This document shows positions 29,896 to 38,778 of a DNA stretch of 64,000 nucleotides, one piece after another. A model generated the notes under the pieces. It was not told the DNA's origin and made no database searches. It saw nothing but the letters and a program-made list of their open reading frames with translations. The stretch spans positions 1 to 64,000 of the forward strand of contig JAIOYK010000012.1 of assembly GCA_021741145.1 (NCBI GenBank), read 5' to 3'. Numbering within the stretch: the first letter of the stretch is position 1; each line of letters opens with the position of its first letter. The stretch comes from Rhodospirillum sp. (lineage in GTDB: Bacteria; Pseudomonadota; Alphaproteobacteria; Rhodospirillales; Rhodospirillaceae). The position numbers and the translations under genes are program-made.

Positions 29896-30851
29896 TGGAC
29901 TTCGCCCTCCCCCAAGCTTTCGTCCTGCTGCCCCTGCCCCTGTTGGTCCTTTGGCTGCCCAAGGCCCGCCAGGGTTTGGGCGGTTGGGTCCAGATCCCTC
30001 CCTCCCTGGCGGTGCGCCTACCCGGTGGCTCGGACGGCGGATTAACCCGGACGGCGGGACTGACGGCGCCCCTGGCCTTACTCTGGGTGTTGCTGGTTCT
30101 CGCCCTGGCGGGACCCCGGATCCTGTCGCCAACGGCCCTCCTTCCCGCCTCGGGTCGGGACATCATTCTGGCTTTGGATCTTTCGGGGAGCATGGAGAAG
30201 GAGGATTTCGACCTGGATGGCCACCCCATTTCCCGGCTGGACGCGGTCAAACGGGTGGCCAAGGCCTTCATCGCCCGACGGGCCGGAGACCGGGTGGGAT
30301 TGGTGGTCTTCGGCGACAAGGCCTATGTGGCCTCGCCCCTGACCTTTGACCTGGGGGCCACGGCCCAGGCCATCGAGGAAGCGGCCATCGGTGTGTCCGG
30401 TCGATCGACCTCCATCGGGGACGGTCTGGGACTAACCTTGAAACGCCTTCAGGAATCCGACTCTCCCGCCCGGGTGGTTGTTTTGCTCTCCGATGGGGTG
30501 AGTACGGCGGGATCCGTCCCCCCCGGGGAGGTCGGCGCCCTGGCGGCGCGCATGGGCGTGACCGTCCACACCATCGCCCTCGGTCCCAAGGACCTGGAGA
30601 CCGATCCGAAGGCCCGGGACGCGGTGGACGTGGCGACCCTGCGGGACATCGCCGAAACCAGCGGCGGCGCCCTCTTCCGGGTCAAGACCCTGGCCGATCT
30701 GCTCGCCGTGGCCCAGGCCATCGACACCCTGGAGCCGAGCCTCTCCGAGCGCCCTCCCCTCGCCGTTCACCGGGAGTACTGGACCCTGCCCGCCATCCTG
30801 GCCCTGGTTCTGTCCCTGGTTTTGATGGCCACCCATGGGCGGAGGGCATGA
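29895..30851 (+). CDS. batA: BatA-like VWA membrane protein
   Basis: A 318-residue protein with N-terminal (aerotolerance-type) and C-terminal TM helices flanking a VWA domain. The MIDAS motif is DLSGSMEKEDF, with the GRSTSIGDGLGLTL threonine loop and LLSDGVSTAG. It overlaps its neighbours by 1 bp (upstream) and 4 bp (ATGA, downstream), showing tight coupling. Bat proteins are implicated in envelope stress tolerance. Confidence 0.9.
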   Translation: MDFALPQAFVLLPLPLLVLWLPKARQGLGGWVQIPPSLAVRLPGGSDGGLTRTAGLTAPLALLWVLLVLALAGPRILSPTALLPASGRDIILALDLSGSMEKEDFDLDGHPISRLDAVKRVAKAFIARRAGDRVGLVVFGDKAYVASPLTFDLGATAQAIEEAAIGVSGRSTSIGDGLGLTLKRLQESDSPARVVVLLSDGVSTAGSVPPGEVGALAARMGVTVHTIALGPKDLETDPKARDAVDVATLRDIAETSGGALFRVKTLADLLAVAQAIDTLEPSLSERPPLAVHREYWTLPAILALVLSLVLMATHGRRA

Positions 30852-31792
30852 CGATGGGCGAAGAGTGGTCCAACATCCTGTTGCTGCGCCCCTGGTGGCT
30901 CGTCCTGCCACCGGTCATCCTGCTGTTCGGCCTTTGGCGCGCCAAGCGGGGCGGCGGTCTGGCCGGGTGGGAGAGCGCCATCGATCCCCACCTGAAACGG
31001 GTGCTCACCGCCCTCGGACGGATCACCCCGGGCCGAGCCAACGGGGCGCTGGTCCTATCCGGTCTCGTGGCCGGGGGCTTGGCCTTGGCCCTGGTCGGGA
31101 TCGCCCTGCGGGACCGGACGGCGCCCGCTTTCCGGAACCTGGATACCCTCGTGCTCGCCCTGGATCTCTCCCCTTCGGTCCTCCAGGGCGGGAGCCTGGA
31201 TGACGTCCAGGCCGCGGCCGCCCTGCTGACCCAGCGGGCCGGAGGACGGCCCGTGGCCCTCGTTCTCTTCGCCCAGGAGGCCTATCTGGCCAGCGCCCCG
31301 ACGGTGGATCCCCGAACGACCGAGAGCCTGATCGCCGTGTTGGACGCCGAGACCATGCCCGATACGGGGTCCAACCCGGCCAAGGGGCTGGAATTGGCCC
31401 GATCCCTGCTGGCCGACGGCCAGGTGGAGGCCGGAGACGTGGTCCTGATCACCGATGGAGGCGGCCTCGACGCCGCCGCTGTCCGGACCCAGGTCGAGGG
31501 GATCACCGCCCTGGGCGGGCATGTCTCCACCGTCTTCGTCGCGCCCAAAACCCCGGCGGAGGGCGCTCCGCGGGCCGATCCAGACGCCGCCCGTCGGGTG
31601 GCGAAGACGGGCCAGGGCCAAGCCGTGGGGGTCGGGGACACCCTGGAGCTGGCGGATACCCTCGCCCGTCGGGCCTCGGGCGGTCTCTCCCAACAGGAGG
31701 ATATGATCGCCCTCCTCTATACGGACTATGGACGGTATCTGGTGATCCTGGCGATGATCCCGGCCCTGCTTCTTTTCCGGCGGAGAGGCTGA
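30848..31792 (+). CDS. batB: BatB-like VWA membrane protein
   Basis: A 314-residue protein with TM helices at the N-terminus (WWLVLPPVILLFGLW and GLVAGGLALALVGIAL) and C-terminus. Its VWA domain has the MIDAS variant DLSPSVLQGG and LITDGGGLDAAAV. It is paired with BatA and followed 1 bp later by a TPR gene. Confidence 0.9.
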   Translation: MTMGEEWSNILLLRPWWLVLPPVILLFGLWRAKRGGGLAGWESAIDPHLKRVLTALGRITPGRANGALVLSGLVAGGLALALVGIALRDRTAPAFRNLDTLVLALDLSPSVLQGGSLDDVQAAAALLTQRAGGRPVALVLFAQEAYLASAPTVDPRTTESLIAVLDAETMPDTGSNPAKGLELARSLLADGQVEAGDVVLITDGGGLDAAAVRTQVEGITALGGHVSTVFVAPKTPAEGAPRADPDAARRVAKTGQGQAVGVGDTLELADTLARRASGGLSQQEDMIALLYTDYGRYLVILAMIPALLLFRRRG

Positions 31793-31793
31793 T

Positions 31794-32423
31794 ATGCGCC
31801 GCGTCATACCCCTGTTCCTCCTCATCCTGGCGCTGGTTTGCGCTGGGATCGCAGGTCCAATGGCCTGGGGAAAGCTGGCCCTGCGGGTTGGCCTGCCCGA
31901 GGTGTCCCTCTCCTTCCTCGAGGCCCCCGTGCTCCGAGGCGTGGCCCTCTACAAATCCGGCCAATACGAAGCCGCCGACGCCGCCTTCGAGGCCGTGGGC
32001 CGGTCGGCGACCTTTAACCGGGGTAACGCCCTGGCCGCCCGGGGGGAGATTCCCTTGGCCGTGGCCTATTTTGACGCGGTTCTGTTCGCCAATCCCAAGG
32101 ACGAGGACGCCCAGGCCAACCGAACCTACCTCGCCCAGTTCGTGGATCCGGTGGTGGGAGAGGCCAACGCCAAGGGGAGCCTGCCGGTAAGCTCCTATGA
32201 AACCGACGGCCTGAACCTGCCCACGGAGGTCAAGGAACGTGTTGTGAAGATCCGACAGGCGTCCAAACGGCAGGTCGACAGCCAGTTCACCAAGGCCAGC
32301 GACGCCTGGTTGGCCACTTTGTCCGACGCCCCGGGCGAATACCTGCGCAAGCGCTTGGCCGCGGAATTCGAACGCCGGGTCCATCTGGGCCTCGCCGACG
32401 CGGAAGAGGCACCGAAATGGTGA
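31794..32423 (+). CDS. BatC/TPR-like exported protein
   Basis: A 209-residue protein with an N-terminal signal anchor (VIPLFLLILALVCAGIAG) and TPR-like pairs (GVALYKSGQYEAADAAFEAVG, ATFNRGNALAARGEIPLAVAYFDAVL). It occupies the BatC position between BatB and BatD. Its stop overlaps the start of the next gene. Confidence 0.8.
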   Translation: MRRVIPLFLLILALVCAGIAGPMAWGKLALRVGLPEVSLSFLEAPVLRGVALYKSGQYEAADAAFEAVGRSATFNRGNALAARGEIPLAVAYFDAVLFANPKDEDAQANRTYLAQFVDPVVGEANAKGSLPVSSYETDGLNLPTEVKERVVKIRQASKRQVDSQFTKASDAWLATLSDAPGEYLRKRLAAEFERRVHLGLADAEEAPKW

Positions 32424-33640
32424 GAATGGCTGGACGGATCGTGCTTCTGGCGCTGGCTCTGGGTTTCCCCTGGAGTACCACCCCGTGTGCCGCCGAACCC
32501 CGGGGAGACGCCTGGATCGAGGCGAACATCGACCGGGCCCCTGGGGCTCCGCCTCCCTACCAGGGGGAAATGGTCCTGGTCACGGTCAAGGGCTATTACC
32601 ATGATTTCCGGATCGGCAAGGAACACCTGTCGACCCCCTCCACGGCCTCCTTCGACTGGGTGCAGTTGGGGCGGGATTCCTGGACCGATGCCATGGTCGA
32701 TGGCCGGAAATACACGGTGGTCACCCGGAAATTGGCCCTGTTTCCCCGGGAATCGGGCAAATTGACCATCGAACCGTTTCTCCATCACCTGACCCTGATT
32801 GACGGGGACGGCCAATGGTTCACCCGGGATATCACTTCGTCGCCGGAAACGTTGGAGGTCCTGCCGCCCCCAGCGGATCCGAGCCGGTCCTGGTGGCTAC
32901 CCGCCCGCTCCATAACCTTTTCGGACGTCTGGGACCGGGATCCCGCGACCCTGAAGGACAACGAGACGGCGACCCGGACGGTCACCATCACCGCTCTTGG
33001 GGCCAATCCCCAGACCCTCCCCCCGACCCCGGCCCTACGGGAACGGTGGCTGATCACCTTTACGGAGCCGGAGCAACGCACCGTTCAACCCACCGAAGCG
33101 GGACCGGAAACAACCGTGACCTGGATCTGGCGGCTCCGCCCCATCACGGGCGAGCCCGGCGTCATTCCCGAGGTTCGGATCCCGTGGTTCGATACCAAGG
33201 ATCGGGTGCCCAAGGAGATCGTCCTGGCCGCCGCGCCCATCGGCAACCAGGGATTTGGAGGCAACACGACGGCCCATTGGGCCAACCATTTCGAAGGCGG
33301 CCCCCTGTTGACCGCGGTGGCCTTGGCTGGCTTGGGCCTGGGTCTCTGGCTGACCTTGTCCGGCCGGTCCCTCCGTTTCGAGGCCCCCGACCCGATTGGA
33401 TGGGGCAAGGACCTCCGCCGGAACTGGTCGAACCGCCAAGCCCTGCGCGAGGCTCTTGCCGCCAAGGACTCGGCAAGAATTCATCGCGCGGCTTGGCGTC
33501 TTCTGGCGGATTGGAAAGGGGAACCCCCGCCCGCCATGACTCAAGCGATGGTGGACCTGGACCGGGTGCTCCATGCACGGAATAACCGACATGATGGCGC
33601 GGACGCGAATAAGGCAATACGCAAGGCCTTCCTTGGGTAA
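32417..33640 (+). CDS. batD: BatD-like exported membrane protein
   Basis: A 407-residue protein. A signal peptide (IVLLALALGFPWSTTPCAA) is followed by immunoglobulin-like beta domains (PPYQGEMVLVTVKGYY; DNETATRTVTITALG). A late TM helix (LLTAVALAGLGLGLWLTLSG) leads to a cytoplasmic helical tail. It closes the MoxR-DUF58-DUF4381-BatA-BatB-TPR-BatD operon. The start at 32417 overlaps the previous gene by 7 bp. Confidence 0.88.
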   Translation: MVRMAGRIVLLALALGFPWSTTPCAAEPRGDAWIEANIDRAPGAPPPYQGEMVLVTVKGYYHDFRIGKEHLSTPSTASFDWVQLGRDSWTDAMVDGRKYTVVTRKLALFPRESGKLTIEPFLHHLTLIDGDGQWFTRDITSSPETLEVLPPPADPSRSWWLPARSITFSDVWDRDPATLKDNETATRTVTITALGANPQTLPPTPALRERWLITFTEPEQRTVQPTEAGPETTVTWIWRLRPITGEPGVIPEVRIPWFDTKDRVPKEIVLAAAPIGNQGFGGNTTAHWANHFEGGPLLTAVALAGLGLGLWLTLSGRSLRFEAPDPIGWGKDLRRNWSNRQALREALAAKDSARIHRAAWRLLADWKGEPPPAMTQAMVDLDRVLHARNNRHDGADANKAIRKAFLG

Positions 33641-33690
33641 GTGGACCAAGCGGTCAGGCAAGGCGGGCCTTCATTGGGAAAGGTTTTTCA

Positions 33691-33712
33691 GGATGCAACG
33701 AATGTTGCATCC
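33691..33712. repeat. Perfect 9-bp inverted repeat upstream of the PAS chemoreceptor
   Basis: GGATGCAAC-GAAT-GTTGCATCC. It has no T-tract on either strand, so an operator or mRNA structure is as likely as a terminator. It lies 50 bp after batD and about 190 bp before the chemoreceptor start. Confidence 0.5.
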
Positions 33713-33904
33713 TGCACCGCATTCTGAAGCACGGAAATGCTGCCCGGACCCAGACGTGGATGACGCCACCTCCGCTGAATGAGCCAATTCTCTGATTGCA
33801 CGCGTAAATTTATCACGTTTGGATGGGATTTCATTCGATCCAATGTTGGATGAATTTTTGCATATCGGCGTAAAACTTAATATCTCTCGCATAGGGCGTC
33901 GGAA

Positions 33905-35428
33905 ATGAAGATAGAATCCTATCACTCTCCCAGAGCCAAAAAAGGACTCTTAAAGGATATTTTCCACGCTGAAAAATTTAGTGGTGAGAAGAAAGTACTG
34001 GACCGACTTCCCACGAACATTCTTCTTTGCAACGAAGAGTTTATCATTGAATGGGCGAATCAGGCGGCGCTGAAGACGCTGTCGAGGATAGGGCACCTCC
34101 TGCCCGTTGCCCCCGAGCGGATCGTTGGATCCAGCATCGACATTTTTCACCAAAATCCGGACCATCAGCGGAAAATGCTCTCCCAAGGCAGGGACTTTCC
34201 CATCAAGGCCACGGTCCCACTCGGGGGAGAGTTCCTTGATCTTCATGTGGATTTGTATACGAACCCTGGCCCGAAGCAGAAATATGTTTTGTCCTGGAGT
34301 GTCGCGACCCAGCGTGTGCACGCGGAACGTCTCGCCCAAACTCGCCTCAATATGATGGATCAATTGCCGGTGAATATCATGCTCGCCGATCCCGCGACCA
34401 TGGAAATCACCTATGCCAACGAGACCTGTCTGAAAACGCTGGACTCCATCCAGAACCTGTTACCGGTCAAAGCCCGGGAGGTTGTCGGAAAGAGCATCGA
34501 TATCTTCCATAAAAACCCCCAGCATCAAAGGAACATCCTCGCCGACACCTCCAGACTGCCATTTCACTCCAAGATCAAGCTTGGCGGGGAAACCCTGGAC
34601 ATGCGCGTCTCGGCCGTCATGAACGACGAGGGCGAATACGAGGCGGCACTCCTCTGCTGGTCCGTGGCGACCCACCTCGTGACCATGGCCGATCGTTTCG
34701 AACAAGATGTGAAAACCGTCGCCGAGACGATCGCCAGTTCGGCCACGGAAATGCAGACCACCTCCGCCACCTTGAGCAGCGCGGCCGAGGAAGGGTCCGC
34801 CCAAGCCAATGGCGTTTCCGCCGCCGCGGAGGAATTGGCCGCGTCCGCGCGGGAGGTGTCGGAACAGGTGACGCGGGGCCAGACGCTCGTCCGAGATATC
34901 AACGCCGCGGTGAAGAGTACGATTGAACGGGTAAACCAATTACAGGAAGCCACCGACCAAATTACCTCGGTGGTTGATGTGATCGGCGAATTCGCCGGGC
35001 AGACAAACCTTCTTGCCTTGAACGCGACCATCGAGGCTGCTCGAGCGGGAGAACATGGCAAGGGTTTCGCCGTCGTGGCCGGTGAAGTGAAGTCCCTGTC
35101 CATGAAGACCGCTTCCGCCGCTTCCAACATTAATGGTGAGGTGGAACGGATCCAGAAATGCACCTTGGATACCATCAACAGCATCCATTTGGTTTCTGAA
35201 GTCATGGCGGACGTCGATACCATGTTCGCGGCCATGGGAGAGGCTGTGACACTGCAGCACGTGGCCACCGGAGAAGTGGCGATGAACATTACGGGTGTCA
35301 GCGAGGCAAGCCAAATGACCTGTGACGGGGCCACGGACACCCATCATGCCGCCTTGGAACTGGTCGAAGCGTCGGATTTCATGCGGACAAAGGTCGAGGA
35401 ATTTCTGACCTACGTCAAAACCCTTTAA
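33905..35428 (+). CDS. Soluble methyl-accepting chemotaxis protein with two tandem PAS domains
   Basis: A 507-residue protein without transmembrane segments. Two near-identical PAS-like units (about 28-135 and 150-250) share (L)P-x-NI-x-L, ANx-x-x-LKTL, GxSIDIFH-x-NP-x-HQR and LGGE-x-LD. The signalling domain has the hairpin tip [38 protein letters not shown]. It is a cytoplasmic receptor sensing an internal cue. The two PAS units look like an internal duplication. The upstream 120 bp is AT-rich. It is convergent with the MBL gene (4 bp overlap). Confidence 0.92.
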   Translation: MKIESYHSPRAKKGLLKDIFHAEKFSGEKKVLDRLPTNILLCNEEFIIEWANQAALKTLSRIGHLLPVAPERIVGSSIDIFHQNPDHQRKMLSQGRDFPIKATVPLGGEFLDLHVDLYTNPGPKQKYVLSWSVATQRVHAERLAQTRLNMMDQLPVNIMLADPATMEITYANETCLKTLDSIQNLLPVKAREVVGKSIDIFHKNPQHQRNILADTSRLPFHSKIKLGGETLDMRVSAVMNDEGEYEAALLCWSVATHLVTMADRFEQDVKTVAETIASSATEMQTTSATLSSAAEEGSAQANGVSAAAEELAASAREVSEQVTRGQTLVRDINAAVKSTIERVNQLQEATDQITSVVDVIGEFAGQTNLLALNATIEAARAGEHGKGFAVVAGEVKSLSMKTASAASNINGEVERIQKCTLDTINSIHLVSEVMADVDTMFAAMGEAVTLQHVATGEVAMNITGVSEASQMTCDGATDTHHAALELVEASDFMRTKVEEFLTYVKTL

Positions 35429-36243
35429 TTTCCGCTGTCTGGCAAGAGAACCATTCCGTCGTAAGCAGGGCGCGTGTGACTCGGCAATCGGGTCCGCAGT
35501 GCTTCGTAGTCCAATCCAGGACCCATATGGGTCAGGATGGTCTGACGGGGTTTTACGCGGTCGATCCACTCCAACACAAGGTCAACATGGGCATGGGTGG
35601 GGTGTTTTCCGGATGAAAAGCAGTCCACGACCCAGGTGTCCACACCCTTCAAGACCTCGAAGGCGGCTTCATTCAGCCGCACAACATCCGTGGAATAGGC
35701 GAAGGCCCCGAACCGCAGACCAAGGGTCGTACCCCAGCCATGGTCCTGGGTGAAGGGAAACATCTCCAGACCGTCCCCATCAACGGGACGGACGGACTGA
35801 CCCGCCTCCAGCATCCGTTTGGTGAGAATGGGCTTGTAGATCGAGGTCGCTTCCGGCACCAGGGGCGTAAAGCAATAGCCGAAGCGATCCTCCAGAACCT
35901 CCAGGTCTTCTTTCCTGGCCCAAAGATCCAGAGGCCCGCCCATGAGCCGATTGATCTCTCTCAGGTCATCCAAGCCGTGGATATGGTCGGCGTGGGCATG
36001 TGTGACGACCAAGGCGTCCAGTCGCCGAAGGCCCACCGATAGACTCTGTTCTCGAAAATCTGGAGATGCATCTACTAGTAGACTCCTCTCTAGTAGACCG
36101 GAATCCCTCCATTGCAGGAGAATGGAGGCGCGGCGGCGGCGGTTCAAGGGATTGGTTGGATCACAGGCGCCCCATCCGGTGCTGACGGCTGGTACTCCGC
36201 CAGAGCCGCCACAGCCTAAAATCGTGACCCGCAGTCCCCCCAT
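35425..36243 (-). CDS. MBL-fold metallohydrolase (PhnP/RNase Z-like)
   Basis: A 272-residue protein with the metallo-beta-lactamase motif THAHADHIHGLDD (HxHxDH) and further metal ligands in DHGWG and HPTHAHVD. The N-terminus GCGGSGGVPAVSTGWG is typical of the PhnP-like branch found after TatD in alphaproteobacteria. It is probably a phosphodiesterase; the substrate is unknown. Unusually, it contains two copies of a CTAGTAG palindrome motif, encoding leucine through rare CTA codons. It is the last gene of the mltB-to-MBL run. Confidence 0.88.
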   Translation of the reverse strand: MGGLRVTILGCGGSGGVPAVSTGWGACDPTNPLNRRRRASILLQWRDSGLLERSLLVDASPDFREQSLSVGLRRLDALVVTHAHADHIHGLDDLREINRLMGGPLDLWARKEDLEVLEDRFGYCFTPLVPEATSIYKPILTKRMLEAGQSVRPVDGDGLEMFPFTQDHGWGTTLGLRFGAFAYSTDVVRLNEAAFEVLKGVDTWVVDCFSSGKHPTHAHVDLVLEWIDRVKPRQTILTHMGPGLDYEALRTRLPSHTRPAYDGMVLLPDSGN

Positions 36244-36248
36244 GCGCC

Positions 36249-37067
36249 CTACTCCGCGCCGCCGCCAGAAGACAAATGGGTCTCCCGCGCCGGATGGTCA
36301 CATTTGGTGAACAGGCGGAAAAAATTTTGGGTCGTGGCGGCCCACAGAACCTCCACCGGGACTCCCATCACCTCCGCCACCTTGGCCGCGGTGTGAACGG
36401 TCAAGGCCGGTTCATTGCGTTTGCCCCGTCTGGGGACGGGGGCCAGAAAGGGGGCGTCCGTCTCTACTAGGAGACGGTCGAGGGGGACGTCGGCGATGGC
36501 GTCTCGCACCGCTTGAGCCTTGGGGAAAGTCACGATCCCCGACATGGAGACATAAAGTCCTAATTCAACAGCGGTATCAGCTACTTCCTTTCCAGAGCTA
36601 AAGCAGTGGATAAGACCGCTAAAGGGGCCTTCTTCATGTTCTTCGCGAAGGATTCTGATGGTATCCAGATCCGCGCTCCGGGTGTGAATGATCACCGGCA
36701 GGCCTGTTTGACGGGAAGCTTCGATATGGGCCCGGAAAGCCCGCTCCTGGTCGTCCCGGGGGGAGTGGTCGTAAAAGAAATCCAGACCGGTCTCCCCCAG
36801 GCCAATGACCTTCGGGTCCTTGGCCATGCGGACCAGGGTCGCCGCGTCGGTCTCCGGCTCGTGTCCCGCTTCATGGGGATGGATGCCCACGGTGCACCAC
36901 ACGTCCGGGTAGCGGTGGGCCACGGCGCGGACCTGCTCGAACTTGGTCACATGGGTGCAGATGGTTAGCATGGCCCCCAGGCCCGCCTTCCGCGCCCGTG
37001 CCACGACCCCATCTAAATCCTCGGCGAAGTCGGGGAAATCGAGATGGCAGTGACTGTCGATCAACAT
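36249..37067 (-). CDS. TatD-family metal-dependent hydrolase (DNase)
   Basis: A protein of about 272 residues with all family signatures: MLIDSHCHLDFPDF (HxH), GLGETGLDFFYD, VIIHTRSA, IHCFSSG and LLVETDAPFLAP. It is likely a 3'-5' exonuclease/DNase of the YcfH type. ATG 37067 was chosen; the frame also has a GTG 9 bp upstream. It lies 5 bp before the MBL gene and 39 bp after metG. Confidence 0.92.
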   Translation of the reverse strand: MLIDSHCHLDFPDFAEDLDGVVARARKAGLGAMLTICTHVTKFEQVRAVAHRYPDVWCTVGIHPHEAGHEPETDAATLVRMAKDPKVIGLGETGLDFFYDHSPRDDQERAFRAHIEASRQTGLPVIIHTRSADLDTIRILREEHEEGPFSGLIHCFSSGKEVADTAVELGLYVSMSGIVTFPKAQAVRDAIADVPLDRLLVETDAPFLAPVPRRGKRNEPALTVHTAAKVAEVMGVPVEVLWAATTQNFFRLFTKCDHPARETHLSSGGGAE

Positions 37068-37106
37068 GGCTCTCACCGATCTACTAGTAGAATTAAAAAA
37101 GGAGGC

Positions 37107-38657
37107 CTATTGGCCCTCCTCTTCAACGTAACGCGGAAAAACCCCGCTGGGCTGGGGCAGGGGCAAGCCGGGCGCCAACAGCACCTCGGGGGCGAGGGCG
37201 GCGAAGGTGCGTGCCTCCTCTCCCTGCCCCACTTGATCGAGCATGCGTCCCGCCGCGTCGGGGGTGACGGGCTGCATCAGCAGGGCGACGCGCCGGATGA
37301 CCTCGGCCAGGACATAGAGCACCGTGGCCATGCGCTCCGGGTTGGTCTTACGCAGGGCCCAAGGAGCCTGATGGTCCACATAGACGTTGGCCGCCCGGAT
37401 CACCACCCAGAGGCTTTCCAGCCCATCATGGAAGGCCTGACGGTCCATGGCGGAGCGAAGGCTGTCCAGGAGACCCTTGGCGGCGTCGAGAAGGGTCGTG
37501 TCCTCCTCGGTGAAGGCCCCCGGCGTGGGGACGGTGCCACCACAATTCTTGGCGATCATGGATAGGACCCGTTGGGACAGGTTACCCAGGTCGTTGGCCA
37601 ATTCGCCATTCATACGGTTGATCATGGCCCGCTGGTTGAAATCGCCGTCGTTGCCGAAGGGCACTTCCCGAAGCAGGAAATAGCGCATCTGATCCAGCCC
37701 AAAGGTATCGATCAGATCCAAGGGGTCGATGACATTGCCCAGGGACTTGGAGATCTTCTGGCCCTCGTTGGTCCACCAGCCATGGGCGAAGACCCGCTTT
37801 GGGGGCTCCAGGCCCGCGGCCATCAGGAAGGCCGGCCAGTAGACCGTGTGGAAGCGCAAGATGTCCTTGCCGACCACATGCAGGTCCGCGGGCCAATAGC
37901 GGGCGTAATCCCCATCCTGGTCCGGGAACCCCAGGGCGGTGATATAGTTGGTCAGGGCGTCGAGCCAGACATACATCACATGGGCGTCGTCGCCCGGCAC
38001 CGGTACGCCCCAGGAAAAGGACGCCCTGCTGATGGACAGGTCCTTCAATCCCCCTTTCACGAAGCTGATGACCTCGTTCCGGCGGCTCTCGGGGGCGATG
38101 AAGCCCCGGTTGTCCTCATAGTAGGTCAACAGGGGCTCGGCCCATTTGGAAAGGCGGAAGAAGTAGCTCGGCTCCTCCATCCACTCCACGGGGGCGCCGG
38201 AAGGAGCCGTCAGGGTTCCGTCGGGGCCACGAGTCAGCTCATCCTCGCCATAGAAGGCCTCGTCCCGCACCGCGTACCAGCCCCGGTAGGCATCCAGGTA
38301 GATCTCGCCCCGCTCCACCAGACGCCCCCACAGGGCCTGACAGGCCACCTTGTGCCGGGGTTCCGTGGTGCGGATGAAATCGTCGTTGGAGATGTTCAGT
38401 AACTTAGCCAGATCCCGGAAGTTGGCCGACACCTCGTCGGTGAAGGCCTGGGGATCGATACCCTTGGCCTGGGCGGACTTCTCCACCTTCTGGCCATGTT
38501 CGTCCGTGCCGGTCAGGAAGCGCACGTCATACCCATCCAGACGCTTGAAACGCGCCAGTACATCGCAGGCCAGGGTCGTATAGGCATGGCCGATATGGGG
38601 CTTGTCGTTCACGTAGTAGATGGGCGTGGTGATGTAAAAGGGCTTGGGCCCGGACAT
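37107..38657 (-). CDS. metG: Methionyl-tRNA synthetase
   Basis: A 516-residue class I synthetase. It has HIGH as HIGHAYTTLACDVLARF, the KMSKS-type loop KISKSLGN, the WLDALTNY motif and a C-terminal anticodon-binding helical bundle. It is the short form without the C-terminal EMAP-like tRNA-binding domain. It charges tRNA-Met. It lies in one transcription unit with holB upstream (120 bp gap) and tatD downstream. Confidence 0.96.
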   Translation of the reverse strand: MSGPKPFYITTPIYYVNDKPHIGHAYTTLACDVLARFKRLDGYDVRFLTGTDEHGQKVEKSAQAKGIDPQAFTDEVSANFRDLAKLLNISNDDFIRTTEPRHKVACQALWGRLVERGEIYLDAYRGWYAVRDEAFYGEDELTRGPDGTLTAPSGAPVEWMEEPSYFFRLSKWAEPLLTYYEDNRGFIAPESRRNEVISFVKGGLKDLSISRASFSWGVPVPGDDAHVMYVWLDALTNYITALGFPDQDGDYARYWPADLHVVGKDILRFHTVYWPAFLMAAGLEPPKRVFAHGWWTNEGQKISKSLGNVIDPLDLIDTFGLDQMRYFLLREVPFGNDGDFNQRAMINRMNGELANDLGNLSQRVLSMIAKNCGGTVPTPGAFTEEDTTLLDAAKGLLDSLRSAMDRQAFHDGLESLWVVIRAANVYVDHQAPWALRKTNPERMATVLYVLAEVIRRVALLMQPVTPDAAGRMLDQVGQGEEARTFAALAPEVLLAPGLPLPQPSGVFPRYVEEEGQ

Positions 38658-38748
38658 GGCGTGAAACTCCCCGTGATGGGATGGCAGGGATGGCGGTGAA
38701 AGAGGCTTAGAGCAGTCTATCGGTCGAAGCGCGACGGATGGTAACGCC

Positions 38749-38778
38749 GAGGGGTTCGATTCTTTCGCTTCGAACCCC
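38749..38778. repeat. 10-bp inverted repeat between holB and metG
   Basis: AGGGGTTCGA and TCGAACCCCT flank a 10-nt loop just past the holB stop. No T-tract follows. It may partially terminate or process the long operon transcript before metG. Confidence 0.45.

Noticed and set aside
28533-33640. The MoxR/Bat operon as a novel ternary defence system
   Set aside because: Gene order MoxR, DUF58, DUF4381, BatA, BatB, TPR, BatD is the well-known Bat operon.
38749-38778. Hairpin containing GGTTCGA, resembling a tRNA T-arm
   Set aside because: No acceptor, D-arm or anticodon arm around it; it is a simple inverted repeat.
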